Source of the DNA: Desulfovibrio sp. MES5 | GTDB lineage: Bacteria; Desulfobacterota; Desulfovibrionia; Desulfovibrionales; Desulfovibrionaceae | Direction of reading: 5' to 3' | Length of the DNA: 64,000 bases | Assembly: GCF_002237645.1 (NCBI RefSeq) | Contig: NZ_MJUZ01000006.1 | Span: 1 to 64,000, forward strand | In this document: positions 53,720 to 61,869 of the stretch, in pieces | Position numbering within the stretch: position 1 is the stretch's first letter | Layout of the letters: each line of letters starts with the position of its first letter | Made by a program: the position numbers and the translations under genes | Notes under the pieces: model-generated | What the model was told of the DNA's origin: nothing | The model's database searches: none | What the model saw: the letters and a program-made list of their open reading frames with translations, nothing else

Positions 53720-54574
53720 TCACACATTGTCCGTGCCCTTTTCGCCGCGGGTGCGACGCGAGGCAGTTTTTTCATTGCCTTCCGCTTCACGGGGCGTGGC
53801 CTCTTGGCCCGAAGCGGCAGCGGCAGGGGTGAGCCCGGTAACAGCGGCAGGCGTGAACCCGCCAGCAGCGGCTGGCGTCGTGGAGGCAAGAAACATGTCT
53901 TCCTTGTTTTCGCCCTTGTGCTTGAGGCTTTCGCCCCGGCTGATAAAGTACACATGCTCGGCAATGTTGACGGAACGCCGCCAGATGCGCGTCAGCGAAC
54001 GTGTCACCAAAATTATGTGCATGGCCTGATGCGGTTCAAGGCTGCTTTGCGGGTCAGAAAGCCCTTCCATAAGCCCTTGAATGATGCGGACTTCCGTTTG
54101 CACGGCTTCGTCATCGCCCCGGCTCATGATCAGCGCGCCCTGAGCGTCGTTCTCGCGAAAAACCCGCACCGCGTTTTCAAAAGCTTCGCGCGCGCTCACG
54201 TAAAGCTCGCGCACATGCGGTATCACGCTGAAGCCCGGCATATCCTGCATAAGAATGGCCTGCTCGGACATGCTCACGGCCTCGTCGCCAATGCGCTCCA
54301 GGTCCACCACCATACGCAGGGATGTGACAACAAAGCGCAGGTCGCTGGCCACAGGCTGCGACCGGGCCAGCAGCCGCAGGGCCATTTCATCTATCTCATT
54401 TTCCAGGGCGTCGATGGACGCGTCGCTTTCGATAACGGCAGCGGCCCTGCCCGGATCGTTGGCGGCAAGGGCCTTGCCCGCCTCTTCCAGCGCAATGCCC
54501 ACACTGGCGCACATGACCAGAAGCCGGGTGCGCAGGGTCACAAGCAGTTGTTGCAGATAATTGGCCTGTTGCAT
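53720..54574 (-). CDS. phoU: Phosphate regulator PhoU with C-terminal extension
   Basis: 284 aa; PhoU proteins are about 220-240. Two three-helix repeats are seen, each with the metal-binding E/D-x3-D pattern: DALENEIDEMALRLLARSQP, LERIGDEAVSMSEQAI, and LTRIWRRSVNIAEHVYFISR. The last 55 residues are an Ala/Pro/Thr/Gly-rich run and a basic tail that are not part of the fold. PhoU keeps PhoR inactive when phosphate is plentiful, working with PstB. The ATG at 54574 has AGGAGG 7 bases before it. It is downstream of pstB by about 110 bases. Confidence 0.92.
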   Translation of the reverse strand: MQQANYLQQLLVTLRTRLLVMCASVGIALEEAGKALAANDPGRAAAVIESDASIDALENEIDEMALRLLARSQPVASDLRFVVTSLRMVVDLERIGDEAVSMSEQAILMQDMPGFSVIPHVRELYVSAREAFENAVRVFRENDAQGALIMSRGDDEAVQTEVRIIQGLMEGLSDPQSSLEPHQAMHIILVTRSLTRIWRRSVNIAEHVYFISRGESLKHKGENKEDMFLASTTPAAAGGFTPAAVTGLTPAAAASGQEATPREAEGNEKTASRRTRGEKGTDNV

Positions 54575-54687
54575 GACAGCCTCCTGAAAATCGCGCTGTA
54601 TGTTCTGGCCGGATCGCGGCCACATCTGTTTTGGTTTTGAATGCGAACAAAGGCCCCAGGGCCGAAAGACGATACTCTTGCCGCCGC

Positions 54688-55443
54688 CTAGCCGAAGCGT
54701 CCGGTGATATAGTCTTCGGTCTGTTTTTTGGCAGGCCGCGTAAACATTATATCTGTGGCATTATACTCAATGAGTTCACCCATATAGAAGAACGCCGTCG
54801 TGTCGGACACGCGTGCGGCCTGCTGCATGTTGTGCGTAACGATGATGATGGACAGGGACTCGCGCAGCTCACGGATGCTTTCTTCAATCTTTTGCGTGGC
54901 TATGGGGTCCAGGGCGCTTGCGGGTTCGTCCATAAGCAGCACTTCGGGCTCCACTGCCAGGGCGCGGGCAATGCACAAGCGCTGCTGCTGCCCACCGGAA
55001 AGACCTAAGGCCGGGGCTTGCAGGCGGTCTTTCACCTCGTCGAAAATGGCGGCCCTGCGCAGGGAAAGCTCAACTTTTTCTGCAATAAGGCTCTCGTCCC
55101 TGAGGCCGTTGACCCGCAGACCGTAGGCCACATTTTCGTAAATGGTCTTGGGAAAGGGATTGGGCTTCTGAAAAACCATGCCCACCCGGCAGCGCAGCGA
55201 AACCACATCCGTGTCCGGGCGATTCATGTCTTTGCCGTCCAGCAGGACTTCCCCTTCCACGCGCGCGCCGGGCACGAGGTCGTTCATACGGTTCAGACAA
55301 CGCAGAAAGGTGGATTTGCCGCAGCCCGACGGGCCGATAAGGGCCGTCACCTTGCAGGGTTCAAAGGCCAGGGACACTTCGTGCAGGGCCTTGTGCTGCC
55401 CGTAATAGACACTGACGTTGCGTGTCAGCAGATGTTCCTTCAT
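54688..55443 (-). CDS. pstB: Phosphate ABC transporter ATPase PstB
   Basis: 251 aa. Walker [21 protein letters not shown], the ABC signature [20 protein letters not shown], Walker [14 protein letters not shown], the Q-loop [14 protein letters not shown] and H-loop [14 protein letters not shown] are all intact. It powers phosphate import with PstC and PstA. Unlike the common pstSCAB order it is on the opposite strand from pstSCA and lies between phoR and phoU. Its start overlaps the phoR stop by 4 bases. Confidence 0.97.
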   Translation of the reverse strand: MKEHLLTRNVSVYYGQHKALHEVSLAFEPCKVTALIGPSGCGKSTFLRCLNRMNDLVPGARVEGEVLLDGKDMNRPDTDVVSLRCRVGMVFQKPNPFPKTIYENVAYGLRVNGLRDESLIAEKVELSLRRAAIFDEVKDRLQAPALGLSGGQQQRLCIARALAVEPEVLLMDEPASALDPIATQKIEESIRELRESLSIIIVTHNMQQAARVSDTTAFFYMGELIEYNATDIMFTRPAKKQTEDYITGRFG

Positions 55444-57455
55444 GACTGTGCTGCTCCGTGAACGGAAGTAAGAGTGAAAACAAGGGCCGTATTGCCGTCA
55501 GGGGCCGGGCTTTCCGCCCGGATGCTGCCGCCGTGCCTTTCAATGATATGCTTGCAGATGGCAAGGCCAAGGCCGGTGCTGGCCTGCCCCCTGTGCCGCT
55601 CGACCTGATAGAAGCGTTCAAATATGCGTTCAAGGTCCTGCTTGGGAATGCCTGGGCCATCGTCGGTAACGCGAAAGATGACGCTGTCGCCAGCCTGTCG
55701 CGCGCTCACGCGGATGCTGCCGCCCTCTGGCGCGTACCGGCCCGCGTTTTCCAGCAGATTGCGAAAGACCTGGGTCAGATGCGGCTGGCTGGCCATGACG
55801 CGGCAATCGGCCGGGATCTGTGGATCCACCTTGCAGCGCCTGCGCTCCAGCACTTCGCGGCACATGCCCGTGGCCTGCGCCAGAGCTTCGCGGGGATCGA
55901 CCGGGGCAAGCTCAAGGCTGCCGCTCTTGCCTTCAAGCCGCGCCAGGGTGAGCAGGTCCTCCACCATGCGCGAAAGGTAGGCCCCGTTTTTGAGAATGAT
56001 CTCGCCAAAGCGGCGGCATTCCGGCGGGCCGTCCAGACTGATGAGGGTTTCGGCATATCCCTGTATGGCCGTGAGCGGCGTGCGCAATTCGTGCGACACG
56101 TTGGCCACGAAGTCCCTGCGCACTCTTTCAAGCCGCATGAGTTCCGTAATGTCGTGGAACACGGCCACAGCGCCCAGCTGCCCGCCCTTTTCCGTGTCGG
56201 CGGATGCGGGCAGCGAAATGCACACCGACATGACCTGTCCCGAAGGCAGTTCAAGGTGCAGATAACGCTGCATACGGCCGCCGTCCGGGGTGAGCCCTTC
56301 ATCGCTGCCGTCTTCGTCATCCTCAAGGCCATCAAGGTCTGGCGCGACCGAATCCTGCGTTGCCAGCCCGGCGTCATCGGCCCCGGCTGTCTGGGACTGG
56401 GGCGCGCCATCAACCGCAGACGCTACTGCTCCTTGGCCCGCTGGCCGTCCGTCCGCCACAAGTTCCGGGTAGTCCTGCGCCACGGAGGCGGCAAGGGCCA
56501 GCGCCCGCTGACGCGCATGGTTTTGGGCTTCCGCCTCTGCCATGAGGTCGTCGACGGCATTCTGCAAGGGCGGCGAAGGGATGACTTCAACCACTTGAGC
56601 GCCCAGGGCTGACGCGGCATCGGGAAATTCCCTGGCCAGCGCCCTGTTGCAACGGCGGATGCGTCCGCGCGGGCCAAGCACCAGCACCCCGTCGCTCATG
56701 GTATCGAGGATGCTTTCAAGCTGAGCTGTCTGCTCGGCCGCCGCACGGATGTGCTCTTCAATATTTTCGGCCATGCGGTTCACTGCGTCCGCAAGAGGCG
56801 CGAACTCGCGCCCCGGTATGCGGCGCAGACGGCGCTGAAAATTGCCAAGCGATATGGCCTCAACAACAGACACCATCTGACTTAACGAACGCCGCAGCGC
56901 GCCGGACAGCAGCCCGGCCAGCACCAGTGAAAGCGCCACCGTGATGATGCCTATGCGCGTGAAGACGGCAAGCTGGCTGTCGATAATCTGCCTGAGGCTG
57001 ACCAGCGGTACGGAAACGCGCAAAATATCGCCGTTTTGCAGGGCCACAGCGGCATAGGCCAGGTCTGTGCCCAGGGTGCCGCTGGGCCGGATGGTAAAGC
57101 CTGCCCTTCCGGCCATGGCCTCACGCACTTCGGGTCTGTCGGCATGGTTGTCCAGACGGGTGACGGGCTGCGCCCCGGGCGCTGTATCGCCCAGCACGCT
57201 TCCCTTGCTGTTCAGCAAAGACAGGCGCTCTTCCGGCATGTCAAGAATGGCCGCCAGTTGAGAAAGCCCGGATGTATGGTCGCCAAGCCTGTCCAGTATG
57301 GCCCCGGCCAGCACAGTTTCGCGCACAAGACGTTCACGCGCGGATTCAAGCTGGGCCTTTTCAAACCAGGCCTTGCCGTAAAACACGGCCACAGCTATGG
57401 AAACCAGGGCCACAGCCAGCATGCCGTAAAAAATTCGGGTTCTGAATGAAAACAT
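55440..57455 (-). CDS. phoR: Phosphate sensor histidine kinase PhoR
   Basis: 671 aa. The first membrane segment is at about residues 7-25, followed by a periplasmic domain of about 130 residues, a second membrane segment ([20 protein letters not shown]) and a HAMP region. A PAS domain begins [20 protein letters not shown] and is split by an Ala/Gln/Asp-rich insert. The H-box [20 protein letters not shown] and ATPase boxes [36 protein letters not shown] and [18 protein letters not shown] follow. A large periplasmic domain is typical of non-enteric PhoR. The ATG at 57455 gives a cleaner N-terminus than 57503. Confidence 0.93.
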   Translation of the reverse strand: MFSFRTRIFYGMLAVALVSIAVAVFYGKAWFEKAQLESARERLVRETVLAGAILDRLGDHTSGLSQLAAILDMPEERLSLLNSKGSVLGDTAPGAQPVTRLDNHADRPEVREAMAGRAGFTIRPSGTLGTDLAYAAVALQNGDILRVSVPLVSLRQIIDSQLAVFTRIGIITVALSLVLAGLLSGALRRSLSQMVSVVEAISLGNFQRRLRRIPGREFAPLADAVNRMAENIEEHIRAAAEQTAQLESILDTMSDGVLVLGPRGRIRRCNRALAREFPDAASALGAQVVEVIPSPPLQNAVDDLMAEAEAQNHARQRALALAASVAQDYPELVADGRPAGQGAVASAVDGAPQSQTAGADDAGLATQDSVAPDLDGLEDDEDGSDEGLTPDGGRMQRYLHLELPSGQVMSVCISLPASADTEKGGQLGAVAVFHDITELMRLERVRRDFVANVSHELRTPLTAIQGYAETLISLDGPPECRRFGEIILKNGAYLSRMVEDLLTLARLEGKSGSLELAPVDPREALAQATGMCREVLERRRCKVDPQIPADCRVMASQPHLTQVFRNLLENAGRYAPEGGSIRVSARQAGDSVIFRVTDDGPGIPKQDLERIFERFYQVERHRGQASTGLGLAICKHIIERHGGSIRAESPAPDGNTALVFTLTSVHGAAQS

Positions 57456-57527
57456 AGTTCCCTGCCAGTGCGGCCTTGCCGCCAGCTTTGCTATGAGCCC
57501 CACGGGCGCAGCCCGTGCGGAGCCTTT

Positions 57528-58205
57528 CTACTCCTTGATTCTGTAGCCGACGCCGCGTACGGTTTCCAACATGGCCGCAGCGCCGCCGAGCTTGGCGCGC
57601 AAACGGCGCACATGGGTGTCCACGGTGCGGGCATACCCTTCAAAAGAATAACCCCACACCTTGTTCAACAGCTGCTCGCGCGTACGCACGGCCCCCGCGT
57701 GGCGGAGCAGGTCTTCAAGCAGACGAAACTCCGTAGCGGTGAGCGGCATCTCTTCACCCAGCACTTCGGCCGTATGGGCTTCGGGCCGCAGGCGTATGCC
57801 GTGACGTTCAAGCACTGGGCTTTCACTGCTGCGCGTACCGCGCCGCAGCACCGCCCGGATGCGCAACATGAGTTCGCGCACGCTGAAGGGCTTGACCACG
57901 TAGTCATCCGCCCCAAGACTCAATCCCACGACCCTGTCCATTTCTTCGCCCCTGGCTGTCAGCATGAGAACCGGAATATTGGCGGTTTCAGACTGCGCAC
58001 CCAGGCGGCGGCAGACCTCAAACCCGTCAAAACCCGGCAGCATGACGTCCAGCAGCATCAGGTCGGGCATATGTTGCCGGGCCAGCTTAAGACCTTCATT
58101 ACCGTCGGCTGCCTCCAGCACGCTGAAGCCTTCACGCTCAAGATTGAAACGTAAAAGTTCACGGATGTCGGCTTCATCTTCAACTATCAGTATTTGTTGA
58201 CTCAT
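57528..58205 (-). CDS. phoB: Phosphate response regulator PhoB
   Basis: 225 aa. The receiver has ILIVEDEADIRELLRFNLER, the phosphoacceptor in LMLLDVMLPGFDGFEVCRRL and YVVKPFSVRELMLRIRAVL. The winged helix carries LTATEFRLLEDLLRHAGAVR and the recognition end YARTVDTHVRRLRAKLG. Length and sequence are standard for PhoB. It is first in the minus-strand operon phoB-phoR-pstB-phoU and divergent from pstS. A Pho-box-like site on its own strand at 58270-58287 suggests autoregulation. Confidence 0.95.
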   Translation of the reverse strand: MSQQILIVEDEADIRELLRFNLEREGFSVLEAADGNEGLKLARQHMPDLMLLDVMLPGFDGFEVCRRLGAQSETANIPVLMLTARGEEMDRVVGLSLGADDYVVKPFSVRELMLRIRAVLRRGTRSSESPVLERHGIRLRPEAHTAEVLGEEMPLTATEFRLLEDLLRHAGAVRTREQLLNKVWGYSFEGYARTVDTHVRRLRAKLGGAAAMLETVRGVGYRIKE

Positions 58206-58269
58206 AATTCACACCTCTCTGACGCAGCCCGAGTACATCGCCTTTTTGCGCCATTGTGATGGTGGATTT

Positions 58270-58287
58270 GTTACAATTGCGTGACGG
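58270..58287 (-). promoter_or_regulatory. Pho-box-like site for phoB
   Basis: On the minus strand the sequence is CCGTCACGCAATTGTAAC: two 7-base half sites, CCGTCAC and TTGTAAC, spaced by 4 bases and therefore 11 bases apart, as in the E. coli Pho box CTGTCAT-N4-CTGTCAC. It is weaker than the plus-strand site and lies 65 bases before the phoB start. Confidence 0.5.
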
Positions 58288-58361
58288 ACTGTAAAACTAG
58301 AAAAACCATGCCCCACGCGGGTTTGAAAAGCAAATGCAGGCTTCACGCAGTCTTCTTTGTT

Positions 58362-58380
58362 CTGACATCATTCTGTAACA
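58362..58380 (+). promoter_or_regulatory. Pho-box-like site for pstS
   Basis: CTGACATCATTCTGTAACA has half sites CTGACAT and CTGTAAC with the right 11-base period, close to the Pho-box consensus. It lies about 85 bases before the pstS start, where PhoB would bind as -35 replacement. Confidence 0.7.
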
Positions 58381-58464
58381 GAACAAGGCCAGAAAAGAGT
58401 CGCGGCGGGCGAAAACCGCCAACGTAACCCAATGTCACAGAGAATTAACAACAGGAGAAGACCT

Positions 58465-59313
58465 ATGTCTTTCGACTTCAAGTCCCGCATGACCCGTTAC
58501 AGCGGCAAGCTGCTTGCCGCCGCCCTTACCGTCCTTTGCCTGGGCGCTCCGGCCATGGCCGCCCAGCAGGTCGTCATCAACGGCTCCACCACGGTTTTGC
58601 CCGTGGTGCAAAAAGCCGGTGAAGCGTTCATGGCTTCCCACCCCGGCACGGAACTCAGCATTTCCGGCGGCGGCTCCGGCAACGGCCTCAAGGCCCTGCT
58701 CGAAAAGCAGTGCGATATTGCCATGAGCTCGCGCGACATCAAGGATAAGGAAGTGGAAACCGCCGCCAAAAACGGCGTGACCCCCCTGCGCACGCCCATC
58801 GCCATTGACGCCATCGTGCCTGTGGTCAACCCCGCCAACAAGGTGGCCGCGCTCACAGTTGAACAGCTGCGCGACATTTTCTCCGGCAAGATCACCAACT
58901 GGAAAGACCTTGGCGGCGAAGACGCCCAGATCGTGGCCGTTTCGCGCGACACTTCTTCCGGCACCTTCGAGTCCTGGGAAGAACTGGTCATGAACAAGGA
59001 GCGCGTCAGCCCCAAGGCCCTGATGCAGGCTTCCAACGGCGCTGTTGTGCAGACCGTGTCCAAGAACAAGAACGCCATCGGCTACGTGGGCCTCGGCTAT
59101 GTGGACAAGTCCACCAAGCCCCTCAAGGTGAACAACGTGAACGCCAATGCTGAAACCGCCGTTTCCAAGCAGTGGCCCATTGCCCGCGAACTTTACATCT
59201 TCACCAACGGCGCTCCCAAGGGCGTGGTGAAAGAATTTGTGGAATACCTGCTCGCCCCCGACAAGGGCCAGAAGGACGTGCGTGAAGTGGGCTACGTGCC
59301 CCTGACCAAGTAA
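58465..59313 (+). CDS. pstS: Phosphate-binding protein PstS
   Basis: 282 aa. The signal peptide ends near LGAPAMAAQQ, and the mature protein opens VVINGSTTVLPVVQKAGEAF, with phosphate-contacting GSTT and later SGGGSGNGLKALLEKQCDIA, SSRDIKDKEVE and RDTSSGTFESWEELV. It is the periplasmic high-affinity phosphate receptor, here not a lipoprotein because no lipobox is seen. AGGAGAAG precedes the ATG at 58465. It is first of the plus-strand operon, separated from pstC by 230 bases with a hairpin. Confidence 0.95.
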   Translation: MSFDFKSRMTRYSGKLLAAALTVLCLGAPAMAAQQVVINGSTTVLPVVQKAGEAFMASHPGTELSISGGGSGNGLKALLEKQCDIAMSSRDIKDKEVETAAKNGVTPLRTPIAIDAIVPVVNPANKVAALTVEQLRDIFSGKITNWKDLGGEDAQIVAVSRDTSSGTFESWEELVMNKERVSPKALMQASNGAVVQTVSKNKNAIGYVGLGYVDKSTKPLKVNNVNANAETAVSKQWPIARELYIFTNGAPKGVVKEFVEYLLAPDKGQKDVREVGYVPLTK

Positions 59314-59324
59314 GGCCACTTCGT

Positions 59325-59381
59325 CGAAATGGTTGCCGGGCGGTGCAGAAACTCCGCCTTGCAGCCATTTCGAGGTGGCGA
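59325..59381 (+). promoter_or_regulatory. Hairpin between pstS and pstC
   Basis: CGAAATGGTTGC and GCAGCCATTTCG form an outer stem with an inner GGCGG/CCGCC stem. No T-run follows, so it probably protects the pstS message end or weakens read-through rather than ending the transcript. That would favour PstS over the permeases. Confidence 0.55.
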
Positions 59382-59545
59382 CAAATTATCCCGGAATGAC
59401 GGGAGACATCTGATGGACAAGGGCGCAGCACGCCCTGCAAGCAATTTTCGCATGGCGCGGAGCAAACGGAAACCACATTCCCCTTTGCCCCGGCATATGC
59501 GCCACAAGTGCCAAAGACGCGGCTGGCGCGTCAGGAGAAAGGCCC

Positions 59546-60436
59546 ATGCGCTCCAGAGATCTGAAGGAAAAGCTGGTTCATTACATTCTTACCGGCATGG
59601 CGGCCAGCTCCCTGCTGGCCCTGGCCGGTATTGTCATATTTCTGTTTATGGAAGGCCTGCCGCTCTTTGCGCACTACTCGCCCATAGATTTTCTTTTTGG
59701 CAATCTGTGGTATCCCACAGAGGAACCAGGACTTTTCGGCATCTTTCCCCTGCTGGTCGCCTCACTGGCGGTGACGTTTTTTTCCTCGCTGCTGGCTGTG
59801 CCGCTTGGGGTTCTTACAGCCGTATACCTGACGGAAATCGCCCATCCTGGCGTTCGCCGCATCATCAAGCCCTTTGTGGAGCTTTTGGCCGCTCTGCCCT
59901 CGGTGGTGCTGGGCTTTCTGGGCATGGTGGTGCTGGCCCCCTTCTTACAGGACTACCTGGGTGCGGCCACGGGCCTGAACCTGCTGAACGCCTCCCTGGT
60001 GCTGGCCTTCATGAGCGTGCCCACCATCTGCTCCGTGTCCGAGGATGCCCTGTACAGCGTACCGCGCGACCTGCGCGAGGCGTCGCTGGCGCTGGGGGCT
60101 ACCCGCTGGCAGACAACGGTTCGGGTGGTCATACCCGCCGCGCTCTCCGGCATCGGCACTGCCGTCATGCTGGGCATGTCGCGGGCCATCGGCGAAACAA
60201 TGGTGGTTCTTATGGTGGCTGGCGGCGCGGCCATCATCCCCACATCCCTGCTGGACCCGGTGCGCCCCATGCCCGCGTCCATTGCCGCAGAAATGGCCGA
60301 GGCCCCCTTCAGAGGCGAGCATTACCACGCGCTCTTCGCCATCGGCATTGTGCTTTTTCTGCTTACGCTGGCCTTCAACATGTTCGCCGGGCATATTGCC
60401 GAAAAACATCGTCAGGCCGGAACTTCCAGCTTATAG
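59546..60436 (+). CDS. pstC: Phosphate ABC transporter permease PstC
   Basis: 296 aa with six hydrophobic segments. The EAA loop that contacts PstB is visible as DLREASLALGATRWQTTVRV with GIGTAVMLGMSRAIGETMVV after it. FLMEGLPLFAHYSPIDFLFG and SVPTICSVSEDALYSVPR are PstC-type. GGAGAAAGG lies before the ATG. It pairs with PstA, 18 bases downstream, to form the phosphate channel. Confidence 0.95.
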   Translation: MRSRDLKEKLVHYILTGMAASSLLALAGIVIFLFMEGLPLFAHYSPIDFLFGNLWYPTEEPGLFGIFPLLVASLAVTFFSSLLAVPLGVLTAVYLTEIAHPGVRRIIKPFVELLAALPSVVLGFLGMVVLAPFLQDYLGAATGLNLLNASLVLAFMSVPTICSVSEDALYSVPRDLREASLALGATRWQTTVRVVIPAALSGIGTAVMLGMSRAIGETMVVLMVAGGAAIIPTSLLDPVRPMPASIAAEMAEAPFRGEHYHALFAIGIVLFLLTLAFNMFAGHIAEKHRQAGTSSL

Positions 60437-60454
60437 GGAACAGGACGGAAAAAC

Positions 60455-61375
60455 ATGTCACAAGCACCATCTTCACAGCACGATTCACAGCCCGGCGCAT
60501 CCGCCCGCGTGGCGCTGCCCTCCAGCGGCAGAGCCAGAGGGCGCGCGCAGAACGTCATGTTCTGCTTTTTGCGCGGCGTGGCTGGCTGCAACGTTTTGGC
60601 CCTGATGGGCGTATGCGGCTTCTTGCTCTACAACGGCCTGCCCGCGCTGAGCTGGGAGTTCGTCAGCCAGTCTCCCCGCAACATGATGACGGAGGGCGGC
60701 ATACTGCCCTGCATCATCGGCACGGCCATTCTCTCGCTGGGCGCGCTGCTGCTGGCCTTTCCCCTGGGCGTGGCCTCGGCGGTGTATCTGCACGAATACG
60801 CCAAGCGCAACGCCTTTGCCCGCTACGTGCGCCTTGGGGTCAACAACCTTGCGGGCGTGCCTTCCGTGGTCTTCGGCCTTTTTGGCCTGTCCTTTTTTGT
60901 GACGTTCTGCGGCTTCGGGGTCAGCATACTCTCCGGCGTGCTGACCCTGGCCGTGCTGACTCTGCCCGTGATCATCGGCACTGCTGAAGAATCCCTGCGC
61001 AACGTGCCGGACACCTACCGCGAAGCCTCCCTGGCCCTTGGCGCTACCAAATGGCAGACCATCAGCCGCGTGGTGCTGCCCTGCGCGCTGCCCGGCATGC
61101 TCACCGGGGCCATCCTGGGCGTGGCCCGCGCGGCGGGCGAAACCGCAGCCATCATGTTTACCGCAGCGGTCTTTTATACGCCCAGAACCCCGGACTCCAT
61201 TTTCAGTTCCGTCATGGCTCTGCCCTACCACATGTACGTGCTGGCCACAGCCGGAACCGAGATCGCCAAAACCCGGCCCCTGCAATACGGAACAGGCCTT
61301 GTACTCCTGCTGCTGGTTTTGAGCATGAACCTGCTGGCAATCCTGCTGCGCGACCATCTCCAGCGCAAACGCTAA
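60455..61375 (+). CDS. pstA: Phosphate ABC transporter permease PstA
   Basis: 306 aa with six hydrophobic segments. MGVCGFLLYNGLPALSWEFV, MMTEGGILPCIIGTAILSLG, GVPSVVFGLFGLSFF and the EAA loop VPDTYREASLALGATKWQTI followed by GAILGVARAAGETAAIMFTA are PstA features. A polar tail of about 40 residues precedes the first helix. It ends the plus-strand pst operon; the ATPase is encoded by pstB on the other strand. A terminator follows. Confidence 0.95.
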   Translation: MSQAPSSQHDSQPGASARVALPSSGRARGRAQNVMFCFLRGVAGCNVLALMGVCGFLLYNGLPALSWEFVSQSPRNMMTEGGILPCIIGTAILSLGALLLAFPLGVASAVYLHEYAKRNAFARYVRLGVNNLAGVPSVVFGLFGLSFFVTFCGFGVSILSGVLTLAVLTLPVIIGTAEESLRNVPDTYREASLALGATKWQTISRVVLPCALPGMLTGAILGVARAAGETAAIMFTAAVFYTPRTPDSIFSSVMALPYHMYVLATAGTEIAKTRPLQYGTGLVLLLLVLSMNLLAILLRDHLQRKR

Positions 61376-61427
61376 CCCGCCTGACGCACTACTTCCACGC
61401 CGCTTTTTTCACGTCTCTTTTACACTG

Positions 61428-61466
61428 CATCCGCCCTCACAGATCAATGACGGGCGGATGTTCTTT
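61428..61466 (+). terminator. Intrinsic terminator after pstA
   Basis: GCATCCGCCC and GGGCGGATG flank a loop of about 14 bases and TTCTTTT follows, 55 bases after the pstA stop. Confidence 0.75.
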
Positions 61467-61499
61467 TGTGGGCCAGCATGACGCCATAGGGGTCAGGTT

Positions 61500-61640
61500 C
61501 ATCCAGAGCGGTTAACGCATGAAACGAGTTGACCGCTTTGCAAAGAATTTCAGAAAAATCATTGCACAAAATGCGCGTAGGCAAACTTTTGCTTACCGTA
61601 CGCCAGCATACCAGGCGTTCAATGTTCTCAAGGACAAGCA
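61500..61640. repeat. Diverged dispersed repeat (GAGCGGTTAAC form)
   Basis: AGAGCGGTTAACGCATGAAA, then GACCGCTTTGCAAAGAATTT and GGCAAACTTTTGCTTACC resemble 24740-24890 in inverted order. It is more decayed than the other copies. The rest of 61467-61869 has no gene; an in-frame ATG at 61771 upstream of the next gene is discussed there. Confidence 0.55.
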
Positions 61641-61869
61641 GCGCCTCACCGCAGCGCTCGGCCCCTGAGCAGTCATCATTGACGCGCACGCTGAGTGAGT
61701 TCCGAAAACTCATGATGCAGCGGCAATTGCTCCCTCAACCTTTGCTGAAGTGGATACGAAGCCAAAAAGTATGAAAACCATCATCGTATTTCCATATACC
61801 CAGTTTAAAAAAAATTCAGATATGGATTTTAACAGATCGCCGGCAAACATACCCACAAGGGAGTATCAG

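Noticed and set aside
59329-60987. Long frame of 552 codons across pstS-pstC-pstA
   Set aside because: It is in the wrong frame relative to three well-supported permease and binding-protein genes and has a composition unlike any protein family.
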